A stretch of 64,000 nt of DNA from Loktanella sp. Alg231-35 (GCF_900143545.1 NZ_FREV01000004.1:124001-188000); one strand, 5' to 3'; shown: positions 35,249 through 44,865, counted from the stretch's first letter. Numbers and translations: made by a program. Notes: a model not told the origin generated them from the sequence alone.

Positions 35249-36138
35249 TGGCTAAACGATTTGGCGGAAAATACAGCCCCGATGGGCAGGCCTCTGGCCC
35301 GCGCGACACTGTACAGGCCGCAAATCCTGTGGCCGGTGGTGCGGCGATCAAACTGCTGTATCTGCCGCCGATCCTGCTTGCATTCACCTCTCTCAACAAT
35401 GGGGCCGCTACGTTGGTTCTGGCCCTGATCGGTGCCGCGATCCTGACGCTGGCCGCATGGATGCTTGGCGAAGGGGTCGAGGCCGAAGCGGCCTATAACG
35501 CCCGCAAGGTTGCCCGTCGCCCCGCGATACCGCGCAAGATGATGGCCTCTGCCCTTACTGGGATCGGCACGGCGATTGCAGCCTATACCGGGGACAGCGG
35601 CATTGTCGCGTCGGCGCTTTATGGTATTGCCGCCGCAGGTTTGCACATCGCCACCTTTGGCATCGATCCGATGACAGACAAACGCATGGAGGGCGTCGAT
35701 ACCTTCCAACAGGATCGCGTTGCCCGCGTGGTGGACGAGGCTGAAACCTACCTTGATGTGATGAAATCGCAGATTGAAGGGCTGTCTGACCGCCGTCTGA
35801 CGGATCGTGTGACGGATTTTCAAACCGTCGCCCGCCGGATGATCCGCACGGTCGAAGAAGACCCGCGCGACCTGACCGGCGCGCGCAAGTTTCTGGGCGT
35901 CTATCTGATGGGCGCCCGCGATGCGACGATCAAATTTGTCGATCTTTACAGCCGCAACAATGACGCCGATGCCCGCGCCAACTATGAGGCGCTGCTGGTC
36001 GATCTGAAAGAAAACTTTGCTGCCCGCACCGAAAAGATGCTGCTGGATGACCGCAGTGACATGGATGTGGAAATAAACGTGCTACGCGACCGCCTTCAGC
36101 GGGAAGGCGTCAGCCTGAAACCAAGAGGGAATGATTAA
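35248..36138 (+). CDS. XpaC-like (5-bromo-4-chloroindolyl phosphate hydrolysis) family protein
   Basis: A 296-residue protein. Two hydrophobic segments near residues 38-55 and 58-75 follow a polar N-terminus (AKRFGGKYSPDGQ); another segment lies near 110-135. The C-terminal half (about 140-290) is helical and charged and resembles the XpaC domain. XpaC is named from a Bacillus phenotype and its biochemical role is unclear, but it is almost always next to telA, as here. One-base overlaps join it to both neighbours. Confidence 0.82.
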   Translation: MAKRFGGKYSPDGQASGPRDTVQAANPVAGGAAIKLLYLPPILLAFTSLNNGAATLVLALIGAAILTLAAWMLGEGVEAEAAYNARKVARRPAIPRKMMASALTGIGTAIAAYTGDSGIVASALYGIAAAGLHIATFGIDPMTDKRMEGVDTFQQDRVARVVDEAETYLDVMKSQIEGLSDRRLTDRVTDFQTVARRMIRTVEEDPRDLTGARKFLGVYLMGARDATIKFVDLYSRNNDADARANYEALLVDLKENFAARTEKMLLDDRSDMDVEINVLRDRLQREGVSLKPRGND

Positions 36139-37331
36139 TGTCTGAAACTGTACGCCAGAAAGCCGAAGCCGCCTTGGCTGACGTTGAAAAAATCACCGCA
36201 GTTGTTTTGGCCGAACCCAAGGGTGACGTCGTGCCGCTGGACAAGGCCGATGCCCCCACCAGCGACGAAATCAACAAGCGCGTGGCCGAATTGGACATGT
36301 CCGACACCAACTCTATTGTGTCATTTGGCTCTGCCGCGCAGGCGGAATTGCAGGAAATCAGCCAATCCATGCTGGCTGGCGTGCGCAACAAGGACGTAGG
36401 CCCTGCGGGTGACAGCCTGCGCAACATCGTCACAACAATTCGTGGGTTCTCGATCTCTGAACTGGACGTGCGCCGTGAACGTAGCTGGTGGGAAAAACTG
36501 CTGGGCCGTGCCGCCCCTATGGCCAAATTCGCCGCCCGTTTTGAAGAGGTGCAGGGCCAGATTGATCACATTACTGATGACCTGCTCAAGCATGAACATG
36601 TGCTGCTCAAGGATATCGAAAGCCTTGATACGCTTTATGATAAGACGCTCAGCTTCTACGACGAGTTGGGTCTGTATATAGCAGCCGGAGAAGCGAAGCT
36701 TGCGGATCTTGACACCAACACGATCCCCGCAAAAGAGGCCGAAGTGCAGGCCGCCGCAGAAAATGACGCCGTGATGAAAGCGCAGGAATTGCGCGACATG
36801 CGTGCCGCGCGTGATGATTTGGAACGCCGCGTGCATGATCTGAAACTGACCCGTCAGGTGACGATGCAATCGCTGCCGTCGATCAGGCTGGTGCAGGAAA
36901 ACGACAAATCACTGGTGACCAAGATCAACTCGACACTGGTCAACACCGTGCCGCTTTGGGAAACTCAACTGGCGCAGGCCGTCACCATCCAACGCTCTGC
37001 CGAGGCGGCCGAAGCGGTGCGCGATGCCAATGATCTGACCAACGAATTGCTCAAGGCTAACGCTGAAAACCTGCGCACAGCAAACAAGACAATCCGCGAG
37101 GAAATGGAACGCGGCGTGTTTGACATCAACGCGGTGAAAGAGGCCAACGCCAACCTGATCGCCACGATCAACGAAAGCCTTGAAATCGCCGATGAAGGCA
37201 AGCGCAAGCGTGCCGAGGCCGAGGTCGAGTTACAGAAGATGGAGCAAGAGCTGAAAGAGACGCTCGCCTCTGCCAAAGCCCGCAAGACGGGCACCGGTGA
37301 CACCATCGGTACTGCGGCCGGCGCCGAATAA
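36138..37331 (+). CDS. telA: Toxic anion resistance protein, TelA family
   Basis: A 397-residue cytoplasmic helical protein with the TelA body (SWWEKLLGR near residue 115, then long coiled-coil-like stretches at about 130-370). The segment LPSIRLVQENDKSLVTKINS near residue 250 is typical. TelA proteins are implicated in resistance to tellurite and to cell-envelope stress. The gene begins on the last base of the XpaC-like stop and is followed two bases later by the DUF2927 gene. Confidence 0.9.
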   Translation: MSETVRQKAEAALADVEKITAVVLAEPKGDVVPLDKADAPTSDEINKRVAELDMSDTNSIVSFGSAAQAELQEISQSMLAGVRNKDVGPAGDSLRNIVTTIRGFSISELDVRRERSWWEKLLGRAAPMAKFAARFEEVQGQIDHITDDLLKHEHVLLKDIESLDTLYDKTLSFYDELGLYIAAGEAKLADLDTNTIPAKEAEVQAAAENDAVMKAQELRDMRAARDDLERRVHDLKLTRQVTMQSLPSIRLVQENDKSLVTKINSTLVNTVPLWETQLAQAVTIQRSAEAAEAVRDANDLTNELLKANAENLRTANKTIREEMERGVFDINAVKEANANLIATINESLEIADEGKRKRAEAEVELQKMEQELKETLASAKARKTGTGDTIGTAAGAE

Positions 37332-37333
37332 AC

Positions 37334-38296
37334 ATGGGGTTTGGGGGCATGCCGCGACGCGCCATCATGCTTGTCTGTGCGGCAGGCCTGATGGGCTGCG
37401 AGCTGTTCATGCCCCCGATTCCACCTGCGCCACTGCCTGTGCCCGTAGAACCCGCGATGCCAGCAGCACCCGTCGTGACCCCACCCAGCCAAGCCAGCCG
37501 TGATCTGGCAACGTATTACAAGCGCCTGCAAAACGACCTGCTGGCGCAAGGGCTGCTGCGCGGAGATGGTGGCGGGCCGGATACGCCTTTCACAGATACG
37601 CAACTGGCGCGCAACTTCGTGCGCATCGCACTGTTCAACGAATACCGCGATGACAGCGATTTCCAGCGGCCCCAAGCGACGGTTTCCAAGCTGCGCCGCT
37701 GGGCCAACCCTATTCGGATGTCGGTTGAATTTGGCGACACTGTTCCACTGGCTCAGCGCGATGCAGATCGGGTGAGCGTGACCAGCTATGCCGCGCGACT
37801 GTCGCGCGCCAGCGGCGTGCCAGTGACAATCACCGATGAAAACCCCAACTTTCATGTTCTGTTTCTTGGCGAAGATGATCGGCGGAACTACGGTGACGCG
37901 CTGCGCGCACTGATCCCCAACATCTCGGACGCGACTGTGCGGACATTCGTGAACCTGCCACGCGAACAGCTTTGCGTGGTGATTGGCACATTCGCCGCCG
38001 GGCAGTCCACCTATACCAAAGCTGTCGCCATGATCCGCGCCGAACATCCCAACCTGATGCGCAGCGCCTGTATCCATGAAGAACTGGCCCAAGGCATGGG
38101 CCTGGCCAACGACAGCCCTGGTGCCCGTCCTTCGATCTTTAACGACGACGAAGAATTCGCGCTGCTGACACGTCACGACGAACTCTTGCTGCGGATGCTC
38201 TACGATCCGCGTCTGCAAGCGGGCATGGATCCCGCCGTTGCCGCCCCCATCGCCCGTGTGATTGCACGGGATTACCTGGCGGCAGGAGCAAGCTAA
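37334..38296 (+). CDS. DUF2927-family lipoprotein
   Basis: A 320-residue protein with a lipobox-like LMGC (Cys22) after a short hydrophobic segment, then a proline-rich linker (residues 27-50). The main domain (about 70-315) fits DUF2927, with SACIHEELAQGMGLANDSP near residue 250. The HEE pattern recalls a metalloprotease site, but enzyme activity is unproven. It is secreted or lipid-anchored, so it would be the periplasmic part of this operon. Confidence 0.78.
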   Translation: MGFGGMPRRAIMLVCAAGLMGCELFMPPIPPAPLPVPVEPAMPAAPVVTPPSQASRDLATYYKRLQNDLLAQGLLRGDGGGPDTPFTDTQLARNFVRIALFNEYRDDSDFQRPQATVSKLRRWANPIRMSVEFGDTVPLAQRDADRVSVTSYAARLSRASGVPVTITDENPNFHVLFLGEDDRRNYGDALRALIPNISDATVRTFVNLPREQLCVVIGTFAAGQSTYTKAVAMIRAEHPNLMRSACIHEELAQGMGLANDSPGARPSIFNDDEEFALLTRHDELLLRMLYDPRLQAGMDPAVAAPIARVIARDYLAAGAS

Positions 38297-38320
38297 CCAC
38301 CAATGGAGAGGACCTGATAC

Positions 38321-39427
38321 ATGGGCATTTTCGATTTTCTGACGGGCGAGTTTATCGACGTCATCCACTGGACCGACAACACCCGCGACACGATGGTCTG
38401 GCGGTTTGAGCGTGAAGATCATGAAATCAAATACGGGGCCAAGCTGACGGTCCGCGAAGGTCAGGCGGCCGTGTTCGTGCATGAAGGGCAGTTGGCGGAT
38501 GTCTTTACCCCCGGCCTTTACATGTTGGAAACCAACAACATGCCGATCATGACGACGTTGCAGCATTGGGACCACGGCTTTCAAAGCCCGTTCAAATCCG
38601 AAATCTATTTCGTAAACACAACCCGGTTCTCTAACCTCAAATGGGGCACAAAGAACCCGATCATGCTGCGTGATCCGGAATTCGGACCAACCCGCCTGCG
38701 CGCATTTGGCACCTATACCGTGAAAGTGGCGGATGCGGCCGTGTTCCTGCGGGAAATCGTGGGCACCGACGGTGAGTTCACCATGGATGAGATCAGCTAT
38801 CAGATCCGCAACATCATTGTGCAGGAATTCAGCCGCGCCATCGCGAAGTCGGGCATTCCCGTTCTCGATATGGCGGCAAATACCGCTGAGGTCGGACAAC
38901 TGGTGGCCAGCGCCATTGATCCCACGCTCAAGCAATATGGTCTGACGATCCCGGAACTGTACATAGAGAACATCAGCCTGCCACCGGCCGTGGAAAAGGC
39001 GCTGGATGAACGCACTTCGCGCGGAGTTGCGGGCAATCTGGACGATCATATGAAATGGAAAGCGGCCGAGGCCATGACCACGGAAGGCTCTGCCGCTGGC
39101 AACGCCATGGGGATGGGCATGGGTGCAGGTCTGGGCATGCAGATGGGCCAGATGAACAGCCCCTGGGGTCAAGCGGCAGCACAGGCCCCGCAAGCCCCAA
39201 CCCCGCCGCCGCCGCCACATGTCGAACATGTCTGGCATATTGCTGATGCAGGCGACGTCACCGGCCCTTACTCAAAGGCCAAGCTGGGCCGCATGGTCAC
39301 CGAAGGCGGGCTGACCCGCGACAGCATGGTTTGGACCCAAGGTCAGGACGGCTGGATGAAGGCAGGTGATGTGATCGAACTGGCGCAATTGTTCACCGTC
39401 ATGCCACCCCCACCCCCGGCGGTGTAA
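38321..39427 (+). CDS. SPFH-domain protein with C-terminal GYF_2 domain
   Basis: A 368-residue protein. Residues about 1-250 resemble the SPFH/virion-core-like family (YdjI type): FITRFSNLKWGTKNP and DPTLKQYGLTIPELYIENIS. A methionine/glycine-rich linker (about 255-285) and a proline stretch lead to a GYF_2 (DUF4339) domain at about 300-360 (WHIADAGDVTGPYSKAKLGR). Such proteins scaffold membrane microdomains and bind zinc-ribbon proteins; one is encoded downstream. It starts 24 bases after the lipoprotein gene. Confidence 0.85.
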   Translation: MGIFDFLTGEFIDVIHWTDNTRDTMVWRFEREDHEIKYGAKLTVREGQAAVFVHEGQLADVFTPGLYMLETNNMPIMTTLQHWDHGFQSPFKSEIYFVNTTRFSNLKWGTKNPIMLRDPEFGPTRLRAFGTYTVKVADAAVFLREIVGTDGEFTMDEISYQIRNIIVQEFSRAIAKSGIPVLDMAANTAEVGQLVASAIDPTLKQYGLTIPELYIENISLPPAVEKALDERTSRGVAGNLDDHMKWKAAEAMTTEGSAAGNAMGMGMGAGLGMQMGQMNSPWGQAAAQAPQAPTPPPPPHVEHVWHIADAGDVTGPYSKAKLGRMVTEGGLTRDSMVWTQGQDGWMKAGDVIELAQLFTVMPPPPPAV

Positions 39428-39433
39428 CCACTG

Positions 39434-39958
39434 ATGCGTCGTATTGCTCTAAAGTGGCTGCACTGGGGCAGCTTTTTTCTAATTGCCTATTTTTTCTTCG
39501 CCGAACCCGAAGATGTGGACCGCCTAGGCGCAGCAGCTTTGGCCACCCACGCTGGTGTTGGCATTCTGTTGGCCTTGGTCGTTGCCAGCTGGACCGTGAT
39601 GTATCTGCGCAAGGGTCTGGCTGGGCGCCCCGGCCCAAAGCTACCTGCAACAGCGAAACAGTTTCACAGTTTGGGCCACAAGGCGATGCATGTTGCGTTA
39701 CCCGTGATGGTCTTGACTGGCGCTTTGGCGGGGTTCGCGGCGCCTTATGTGATCAAGGCGTTTGGGGTGTTGCCCATCAACGGCGGTTGGGGTGCGCGCG
39801 GCATTCATGGCTTCTTTGAGGAAATCCACGAGATTTCGTTCAACATCATGTTGGGCGCGATCATCGTACACGCAACATTCCATCTATGGCGGCATTTTAT
39901 GCTGAAAGACAACGCATTGCGCATCATGACCCCCAAAGCATTGCACAAATACCTATGA
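39434..39958 (+). CDS. Cytochrome b561-family membrane protein
   Basis: A 174-residue four-helix protein. Candidate heme ligands lie in LHWGSF (His10), ATHAGVG, HKAMHVALP and HATFHLWRHF, matching bacterial cytochrome b561 (CybB-like) that oxidises quinol. It follows the SPFH gene by six bases and overlaps the next, shorter homologue by ATGA. A redox role within this operon is unexpected and unexplained. Confidence 0.85.
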   Translation: MRRIALKWLHWGSFFLIAYFFFAEPEDVDRLGAAALATHAGVGILLALVVASWTVMYLRKGLAGRPGPKLPATAKQFHSLGHKAMHVALPVMVLTGALAGFAAPYVIKAFGVLPINGGWGARGIHGFFEEIHEISFNIMLGAIIVHATFHLWRHFMLKDNALRIMTPKALHKYL

Positions 39959-40377
39959 CGCAACGCCGCCTAACAATCCTGCTGCATTGGTCGGTACTGA
40001 TGCTGGTCCTGATCATGCTCAAAGACGGGACGTCGGCCTTGCTGGTTCGCTGGGCGTTTGTGATCGGAGGCGCATTCTGGGTGGGCATGGCACTGACCCG
40101 TGGCATGATGTGCAAGCCCGGCCCTAGACTGCAAGGCCCGTTGCGCAAATCCTATCGTTGGATGCATCGCGGCCTTTATGTAATCTTGGCCATGACGGTC
40201 GTGCTGAACGGCTCCGCCCTGATCGGCTGGCTGCCACGTAACACCGGATGGAACGCTCTCTTGATTCTGCTGACGGCAGGCACCTTACATGGTCTGTTTC
40301 ATTTTTGGCGGCACAATGTGCTGTTTGACGGCGCTTTGCGGGTGATGGCGCCGCGCTTTGTGCATAAGATACTTTGA
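39955..40377 (+). CDS. Shortened cytochrome b561-like paralogue
   Basis: A 140-residue membrane protein starting MTQRRLTILLHWSVLMLVLI. It shares LHW at the start, the MHRGLYV segment and the ending FHFWRHN...MAPRFVHKIL with its neighbour, so the two are tandem duplicates. The helix that carries THAG in the neighbour reads WAFVIGG here, and the HGFFEEIHE loop is absent. It may bind fewer hemes or act as a partner subunit. It is translationally coupled upstream and one base away from the zinc-ribbon gene. Confidence 0.75.
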   Translation: MTQRRLTILLHWSVLMLVLIMLKDGTSALLVRWAFVIGGAFWVGMALTRGMMCKPGPRLQGPLRKSYRWMHRGLYVILAMTVVLNGSALIGWLPRNTGWNALLILLTAGTLHGLFHFWRHNVLFDGALRVMAPRFVHKIL

Positions 40378-40378
40378 T

Positions 40379-41482
40379 ATGGCAGACGCTCAAACCACTC
40401 ACGCTGAACACCGTTTTCCCTGCGACACCTGCGGGTCTGACTTGCGCTTTGATCCGGGCGATCATCAGCTGATCTGTGATCACTGCGGGAATATCGAACA
40501 AATCGAAAGCGCTGGACCGTGGAAAGGCAGCATCACAGAGTTGGATTTTCGTCAGGCCGTCGCCCATCGGCTCGCCGACGAAGACATCGAGGAAACCCGC
40601 GTCAATACATGCCCTAATTGCGGCGCGCAGACCGAGTTTGACCCCGATATTCACGCTGCAGAATGCCCGTTTTGTGCCACACCGGTTGTCACCGACACTG
40701 GCGCGCATCGGCATATCAAGCCACGCGGGTTGCTGCCATTTGAGCTGGACGAGAAACGCGCGCGCGGTGCCTTGGTCGGCTGGCTTGGCGGCCTGTGGTT
40801 CGCCCCAAATGGTCTGACCGATTACGCCCGGAAGGGCCGCAAGATGAACGGCATCTATGTACCCTACTGGACCTTCGATGCCGACACCAAGAGCCAATAC
40901 ACCGGCCAGCGCGGCACGCATTACTACGAAACCAAAACAGTGATGCGCGACGGCAAGCGCCAACAGGTCCGCGTGCGCAAGACCCGTTGGCGGCGCGTCT
41001 CTGGCCGGGTGGCGCGATTTTTTGATGATGTGCTGGTGCTCGCTTCGCGTTCACTGCCCAAGACATACACCGATGGGCTCGAACCTTGGGATCTTTCTGC
41101 ATTGGAGCCTTACAAACCCGAATACCTCGCCGGGTTCCGCGCCGAAGGCTATCAGGTTGAATTGACAGACGGTTTTGACGAGGCCCGCGCCTTTATGGAT
41201 CGGATGATCAGACGTGACGTGAAGTATGACATTGGCGGTGACGATCAGCGCATCGGCTCGGTCGAAACCGACGTGCACGACGTCACGTTTAAGCATATCC
41301 TGCTGCCGATCTGGCTGGCGGCCTACAAGTATCGCGGTAAAACCTACCGGTTTGTGGTGAACGGGCGCACCGGCCGGGTACAGGGCGAACGACCCTATTC
41401 GGCCTGGAAGATCGCCTTTGCAGTTGTCATTGGTCTTATTCTTGCGCTAATCGCTGGATTTGTTATCGCTAACAGCCAATAG
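40379..41482 (+). CDS. Membrane protein with N-terminal zinc ribbons
   Basis: A 367-residue protein starting MADAQTTHAEHRFPCDTCGS. It carries three CxxC pairs in zinc-ribbon spacing: CDTCGS/CDHCGN near residues 15-40 and CPNCGA/CPFCAT near 78-105. A basic middle follows (RVRKTRWRRVSGRVARFF), then one hydrophobic helix at the very C-terminus (about 343-364). It is often annotated as primosomal protein N'-like from the ribbon alone, and helicase motifs are absent. It is the last gene of the operon and may bind the GYF-SPFH protein. Confidence 0.8.
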   Translation: MADAQTTHAEHRFPCDTCGSDLRFDPGDHQLICDHCGNIEQIESAGPWKGSITELDFRQAVAHRLADEDIEETRVNTCPNCGAQTEFDPDIHAAECPFCATPVVTDTGAHRHIKPRGLLPFELDEKRARGALVGWLGGLWFAPNGLTDYARKGRKMNGIYVPYWTFDADTKSQYTGQRGTHYYETKTVMRDGKRQQVRVRKTRWRRVSGRVARFFDDVLVLASRSLPKTYTDGLEPWDLSALEPYKPEYLAGFRAEGYQVELTDGFDEARAFMDRMIRRDVKYDIGGDDQRIGSVETDVHDVTFKHILLPIWLAAYKYRGKTYRFVVNGRTGRVQGERPYSAWKIAFAVVIGLILALIAGFVIANSQ

Positions 41483-41502
41483 ATGAAGAGGGAGTTCCTG
41501 CA

Positions 41503-42399
41503 ATGATCCTGTGCTGCGGAGAAGCGCTGATCGACATGCTACCGCGTGAGACAGCAACGGGCGAAAGTGCCTTTGCGCCTCATGCGGGCGGGTCCGTCTA
41601 TAATACCGCCATCGCCTTGGGCCGTTTGGATGCATCGGTGCAATTCTTTTCTGGCCTGTCATCTGATCTGTTTGGTGACCTGCTGCGCGATGGATTGACC
41701 GCATCCAAAGTGGACAGCAGCCCCGCCGCCATTTCTGACCGCCCCACGACATTGGCTTTTGTGAAACTCACCAACGGCCATGCGTCTTATGCCTTTTATG
41801 ATGAGAACACGGCGGGTCGCATGCTCACCCCGGATGACCTACCTGATGTGACGGCAGATGCGTTGTTTTTTGGCGGGATCAGCCTTGTGGTTGAACCTTG
41901 TGGTGCCGCCTATGAAGCACTGATGCTGCGTGAAGCGCCCCAGCGGCTGACGATGATCGACCCCAACATCCGGCCATCTTTTATCACGGATGAGGCTGGC
42001 TATCGCGCACGCTTGGCCCGGATGCTGGGTGCCGCAGATATCATCAAAACATCCGACGAAGACCTCGAATGGATCACGGGCAACACCGATGCGCAGGCGC
42101 TGCTGGCCGAAACCGGGGCGCAGGTGGTCCTGCTGACACGTGGTGGCGAAGGCGTCAGCGTCGTGACGCCATCCGGCACCATCAACGTGCCCGCGCAAAA
42201 GGCCACGGTCGTGGATACGGTCGGGGCTGGCGACACTTTCAGTGCCGGTTTCCTAGCTTATTTGCACCAAAACGGACATCTGACCAAAGCAACTCTTGGC
42301 GCAGGCGACCTGCGTGCCGCTGCGGCCTTTGGTGCCAAGGTCGCCGCCATCACAGTCAGCCGCGCTGGCGCCAATCCGCCTTGGGCGACCGAACTGTGA
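41503..42399 (+). CDS. PfkB-family carbohydrate kinase (fructokinase-like)
   Basis: A 298-residue sugar kinase. The N-terminal signature [20 protein letters not shown] and the C-terminal motif [17 protein letters not shown] with the catalytic Asp are clear. Fructokinase or a related sugar kinase is likely. It overlaps dtd by four bases (GTGA). No sugar transporter is nearby, so the substrate is undecided. Confidence 0.88.
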   Translation: MILCCGEALIDMLPRETATGESAFAPHAGGSVYNTAIALGRLDASVQFFSGLSSDLFGDLLRDGLTASKVDSSPAAISDRPTTLAFVKLTNGHASYAFYDENTAGRMLTPDDLPDVTADALFFGGISLVVEPCGAAYEALMLREAPQRLTMIDPNIRPSFITDEAGYRARLARMLGAADIIKTSDEDLEWITGNTDAQALLAETGAQVVLLTRGGEGVSVVTPSGTINVPAQKATVVDTVGAGDTFSAGFLAYLHQNGHLTKATLGAGDLRAAAAFGAKVAAITVSRAGANPPWATEL

Positions 42400-42833
42400 G
42401 AGCACTGATCCAACGGGTGACCGAAGCCTCTGTCACGGTTGACGACACAATCATCGGAGAGATTGGCACAGGCCTGCTGATCCTCGTTTGTGCGATGGAC
42501 GGGGATGATCCCGCCAAACCTGAAACCCTTGCTACCAAGATCAGCAAGCTACGCATCTTCACCGATGACGCTGGCAAAATGAACCGCTCATTGGTTGATG
42601 TCGGAGGAGCCGCCTTGATTGTCAGCCAGTTCACTTTGGCCGCCGATACATCACGCGGTAACAGACCCGGATTTTCGCAAGCGGCCAAGCCCGAAACCGG
42701 CCGCGCGCTCTATGAACAGTTCGTGCGCGATGTTAGCGCCTTGGGCATTGCCACGGCCACCGGATCATTCGGCGCCGACATGGCCGTGCGCCTGACCAAT
42801 GACGGCCCCGTGACAATCTGGCTGGACGTCTAG
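42396..42833 (+). CDS. dtd: D-aminoacyl-tRNA deacylase
   Basis: A 145-residue protein with a GTG start inside the kinase stop codon. [20 protein letters not shown] (the SQFTL catalytic motif) and [11 protein letters not shown] (the GP motif) are diagnostic. The enzyme removes D-amino acids from tRNA. Its 3' end overlaps znuB on the opposite strand by four bases. Confidence 0.95.
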   Translation: MRALIQRVTEASVTVDDTIIGEIGTGLLILVCAMDGDDPAKPETLATKISKLRIFTDDAGKMNRSLVDVGGAALIVSQFTLAADTSRGNRPGFSQAAKPETGRALYEQFVRDVSALGIATATGSFGADMAVRLTNDGPVTIWLDV

Positions 42834-43624
42834 GTTAGCTTGCGCAGGGTCCGCCCCAAAGCGCTGACTGCAAAAATCGCAACGGCCACGCAGATAATCG
42901 CTGGCCCAACCGGCACGTCCAAAATGACCGCAAGCCGCAGCCCTGCGATAGCCGACAGCGCGCCGATCGCCATAGAAAGCAGCGCCATGCGTTCAGGCGT
43001 GGTGGCATAGCTGCGCGCAGAGGCCGCTGGAATGATCAACAGGGCCGTAATCAGCAACGCCCCCACCACCTTGATCGCGACAGCGACAACCCCTGCCAAA
43101 AGCAATGTCAGGATCAGTTGCGCGCGGCGTGGGTTCAGATCAGCAGCATAGGCCAGATCAGGGCTGAGTGTGGCCGTAAGCATCGCCTGCCACTGCCACC
43201 ACAGAATAGCCACGACGATGGCACCGCCGCCCCAAATCACGGCCAGATCCATCCGCGTGACACTCAGCACGTCACCAAACAAGTAAGCGTCCAGATCAAT
43301 GCGTTGCCCCGGTATCAGCGTTACAGCCACCAAACCCAACGCCAGCGCCCCATGCGCCAGCACACCTAGCATCGTATCAACAGACGTGCCTTGCCCGCTT
43401 AACCCGTGGATCAGCAGGGCCATGGCCAAGGCGACCGATCCAACGCCCAGCGTGATCGAAGTGCCAAAAAGCAGCGCCAAAGCCACGCCCAGAACGGCGG
43501 CATGGGCCGTCGCATCACCAAAATAGGCCATGCGTCGCCAGACGACGAAACAGCCCAGCAGGCCTGCGGCGATTGCCGTTCCAACGCCTGCCAAGGCTGC
43601 GCGCACCAAAAAATCGTCCAGCAT
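42830..43624 (-). CDS. znuB: Zinc ABC transporter permease
   Basis: A 264-residue membrane protein with about eight helices, starting [23 protein letters not shown]-3 family signatures include [19 protein letters not shown] and [18 protein letters not shown]. ZnuB imports zinc with ZnuA and ZnuC. It shares one base with the znuC stop (TAATG), so the two are coupled. Confidence 0.95.
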   Translation of the reverse strand: MLDDFLVRAALAGVGTAIAAGLLGCFVVWRRMAYFGDATAHAAVLGVALALLFGTSITLGVGSVALAMALLIHGLSGQGTSVDTMLGVLAHGALALGLVAVTLIPGQRIDLDAYLFGDVLSVTRMDLAVIWGGGAIVVAILWWQWQAMLTATLSPDLAYAADLNPRRAQLILTLLLAGVVAVAIKVVGALLITALLIIPAASARSYATTPERMALLSMAIGALSAIAGLRLAVILDVPVGPAIICVAVAIFAVSALGRTLRKLT

Positions 43625-44361
43625 TACTCAGCAGCCTCATGGTGGTGGTCATGGTCGTGCCCGTGGTCGTGATCATGCCGATATAGCGCCAGCGCACCCC
43701 CGGTCCCCGATCCAAACAATTCACGATAGGCCGGTGCGGCCGAAACAACCTCGGGCGTGCCTTCGCAACAGATATGGCCGTTAAGACAAATCACCCTGTC
43801 CGAGGCGCTCATCACGACGTGCAATTCGTGGCTGACCATCAGGACAGCACAGCCCAGATCACGGCGCACCGCATCAATCTGGCGATAAAAGGCGGCTGAC
43901 CCCGGTTGATCAAGACCCTGCGTTGCCTCATCCAGCATCAGCACATCCGGCTTGCCCAAAATCGCCCGCGCCAACAGCACCCGTTGGAACTGCCCACCAG
44001 AGAGCGACGCCATCTGCCGCTCGGTCAGGCCAGCGACACCGGCTTTTTCCAAGGCATTTTCTGCTGCGGCATGATTGACTGCCTTGGGCAAATTGAGAAA
44101 GCGACGCACGGTGATCGGCAATGTGGGATCGATATGCAGCTTTTGCGGCACATAGCCGATACGCAACCCCGTCGCCCGCGTGATCGTGCCCTTGCGCGGC
44201 TGTAACGCACCGATCAGCACCCGCAACAACGTGGATTTGCCAGAGCCATTGGGGCCGACAATCGTAACAATCTCTCCGGGATCCAGCGACAGGTTCACAC
44301 CTTGCAACACGGTTTGGCCACCATGGCCAAAATCAATGTTGCGCGCATCAATCAAGCTCAT
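43624..44361 (-). CDS. znuC: Zinc ABC transporter ATP-binding protein
   Basis: A 245-residue ATPase starting MSLIDARNIDFGHGGQTVLQ. Walker A is GPNGSGKSTLL, the signature is LSGGQFQR and Walker B is VLMLDEATQG. The C-terminus is a histidine-rich tail (RHDHDHGHDHDHHHEAAE), common in zinc transporters. The start lies four bases inside zur; earlier in-frame codons are ignored. Confidence 0.95.
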   Translation of the reverse strand: MSLIDARNIDFGHGGQTVLQGVNLSLDPGEIVTIVGPNGSGKSTLLRVLIGALQPRKGTITRATGLRIGYVPQKLHIDPTLPITVRRFLNLPKAVNHAAAENALEKAGVAGLTERQMASLSGGQFQRVLLARAILGKPDVLMLDEATQGLDQPGSAAFYRQIDAVRRDLGCAVLMVSHELHVVMSASDRVICLNGHICCEGTPEVVSAAPAYRELFGSGTGGALALYRHDHDHGHDHDHHHEAAE

Positions 44362-44837
44362 GCCGTGACCTCCGGTTGGCAACGCGGGCACAGCCCTTCG
44401 GCTTCGATCACCGTCTGCTCGATCATGAACCCGCTTTGCTTGGCGGTTTTGCCGAGGGCCGCTTCGGCCAGTGCCTCGGCAACAACGCCGCAACTGCGAC
44501 AGATCATAAAGGCCGGATCATGGGCCGCACCGGGATGGGTGCAGGCGATGAATGCATTGAGCCGCTCAATGCGATGCACAAAACCCTGTTCGATCAGAAA
44601 GGTCAGCGCGCGATAGGCAACCGGCGGCTTGGAGCCGAGACCTTCGGCATCCAACCGGGCCAGCACATCATAGGCACCCATGGCAGCGTGACTTTCCAAC
44701 AAAATCTCGAGCACGCGGCGGCGCACCGGGGTCAGTTGCACAGCACGCGCAGCACATGCTGCATCAGCAGCGTTCAGCGCGGACCGAATGCAGGCGTTGT
44801 GGTCATGACTGGCAAATCCAAGGGTCTTTTGAGGCAT
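44358..44837 (-). CDS. zur: Zinc uptake regulator, Fur family
   Basis: A 159-residue Fur-type repressor. An N-terminal winged HTH (LTPVRRRVLEILLES...KPPVAYRALTFLIEQ) precedes a C-terminal metal-binding part with CRSCG and CPRC pairs for a structural zinc. With zinc it would block znuA and its own operon at the palindrome 13 bases upstream. It is first in the operon zur-znuC-znuB. Confidence 0.94.
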   Translation of the reverse strand: MPQKTLGFASHDHNACIRSALNAADAACAARAVQLTPVRRRVLEILLESHAAMGAYDVLARLDAEGLGSKPPVAYRALTFLIEQGFVHRIERLNAFIACTHPGAAHDPAFMICRSCGVVAEALAEAALGKTAKQSGFMIEQTVIEAEGLCPRCQPEVTA

Positions 44838-44849
44838 CTTTGGCTCTTG

Positions 44850-44865
44850 TTATGTTATAACATAA
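44850..44865. promoter_or_regulatory. Zur box between zur and znuA
   Basis: TTATGTTATAACATAA is a perfect 16-base palindrome with the ATGTTATAACAT core known from alphaproteobacterial Zur sites. It sits 13 bases upstream of the zur start and 42 bases upstream of the znuA start, so it can control both directions. Confidence 0.88.

Noticed and set aside
36965-39238. 757-codon minus-strand open frame
   Set aside because: It runs antisense through telA, the DUF2927 gene and the SPFH gene and has no recognisable domain.
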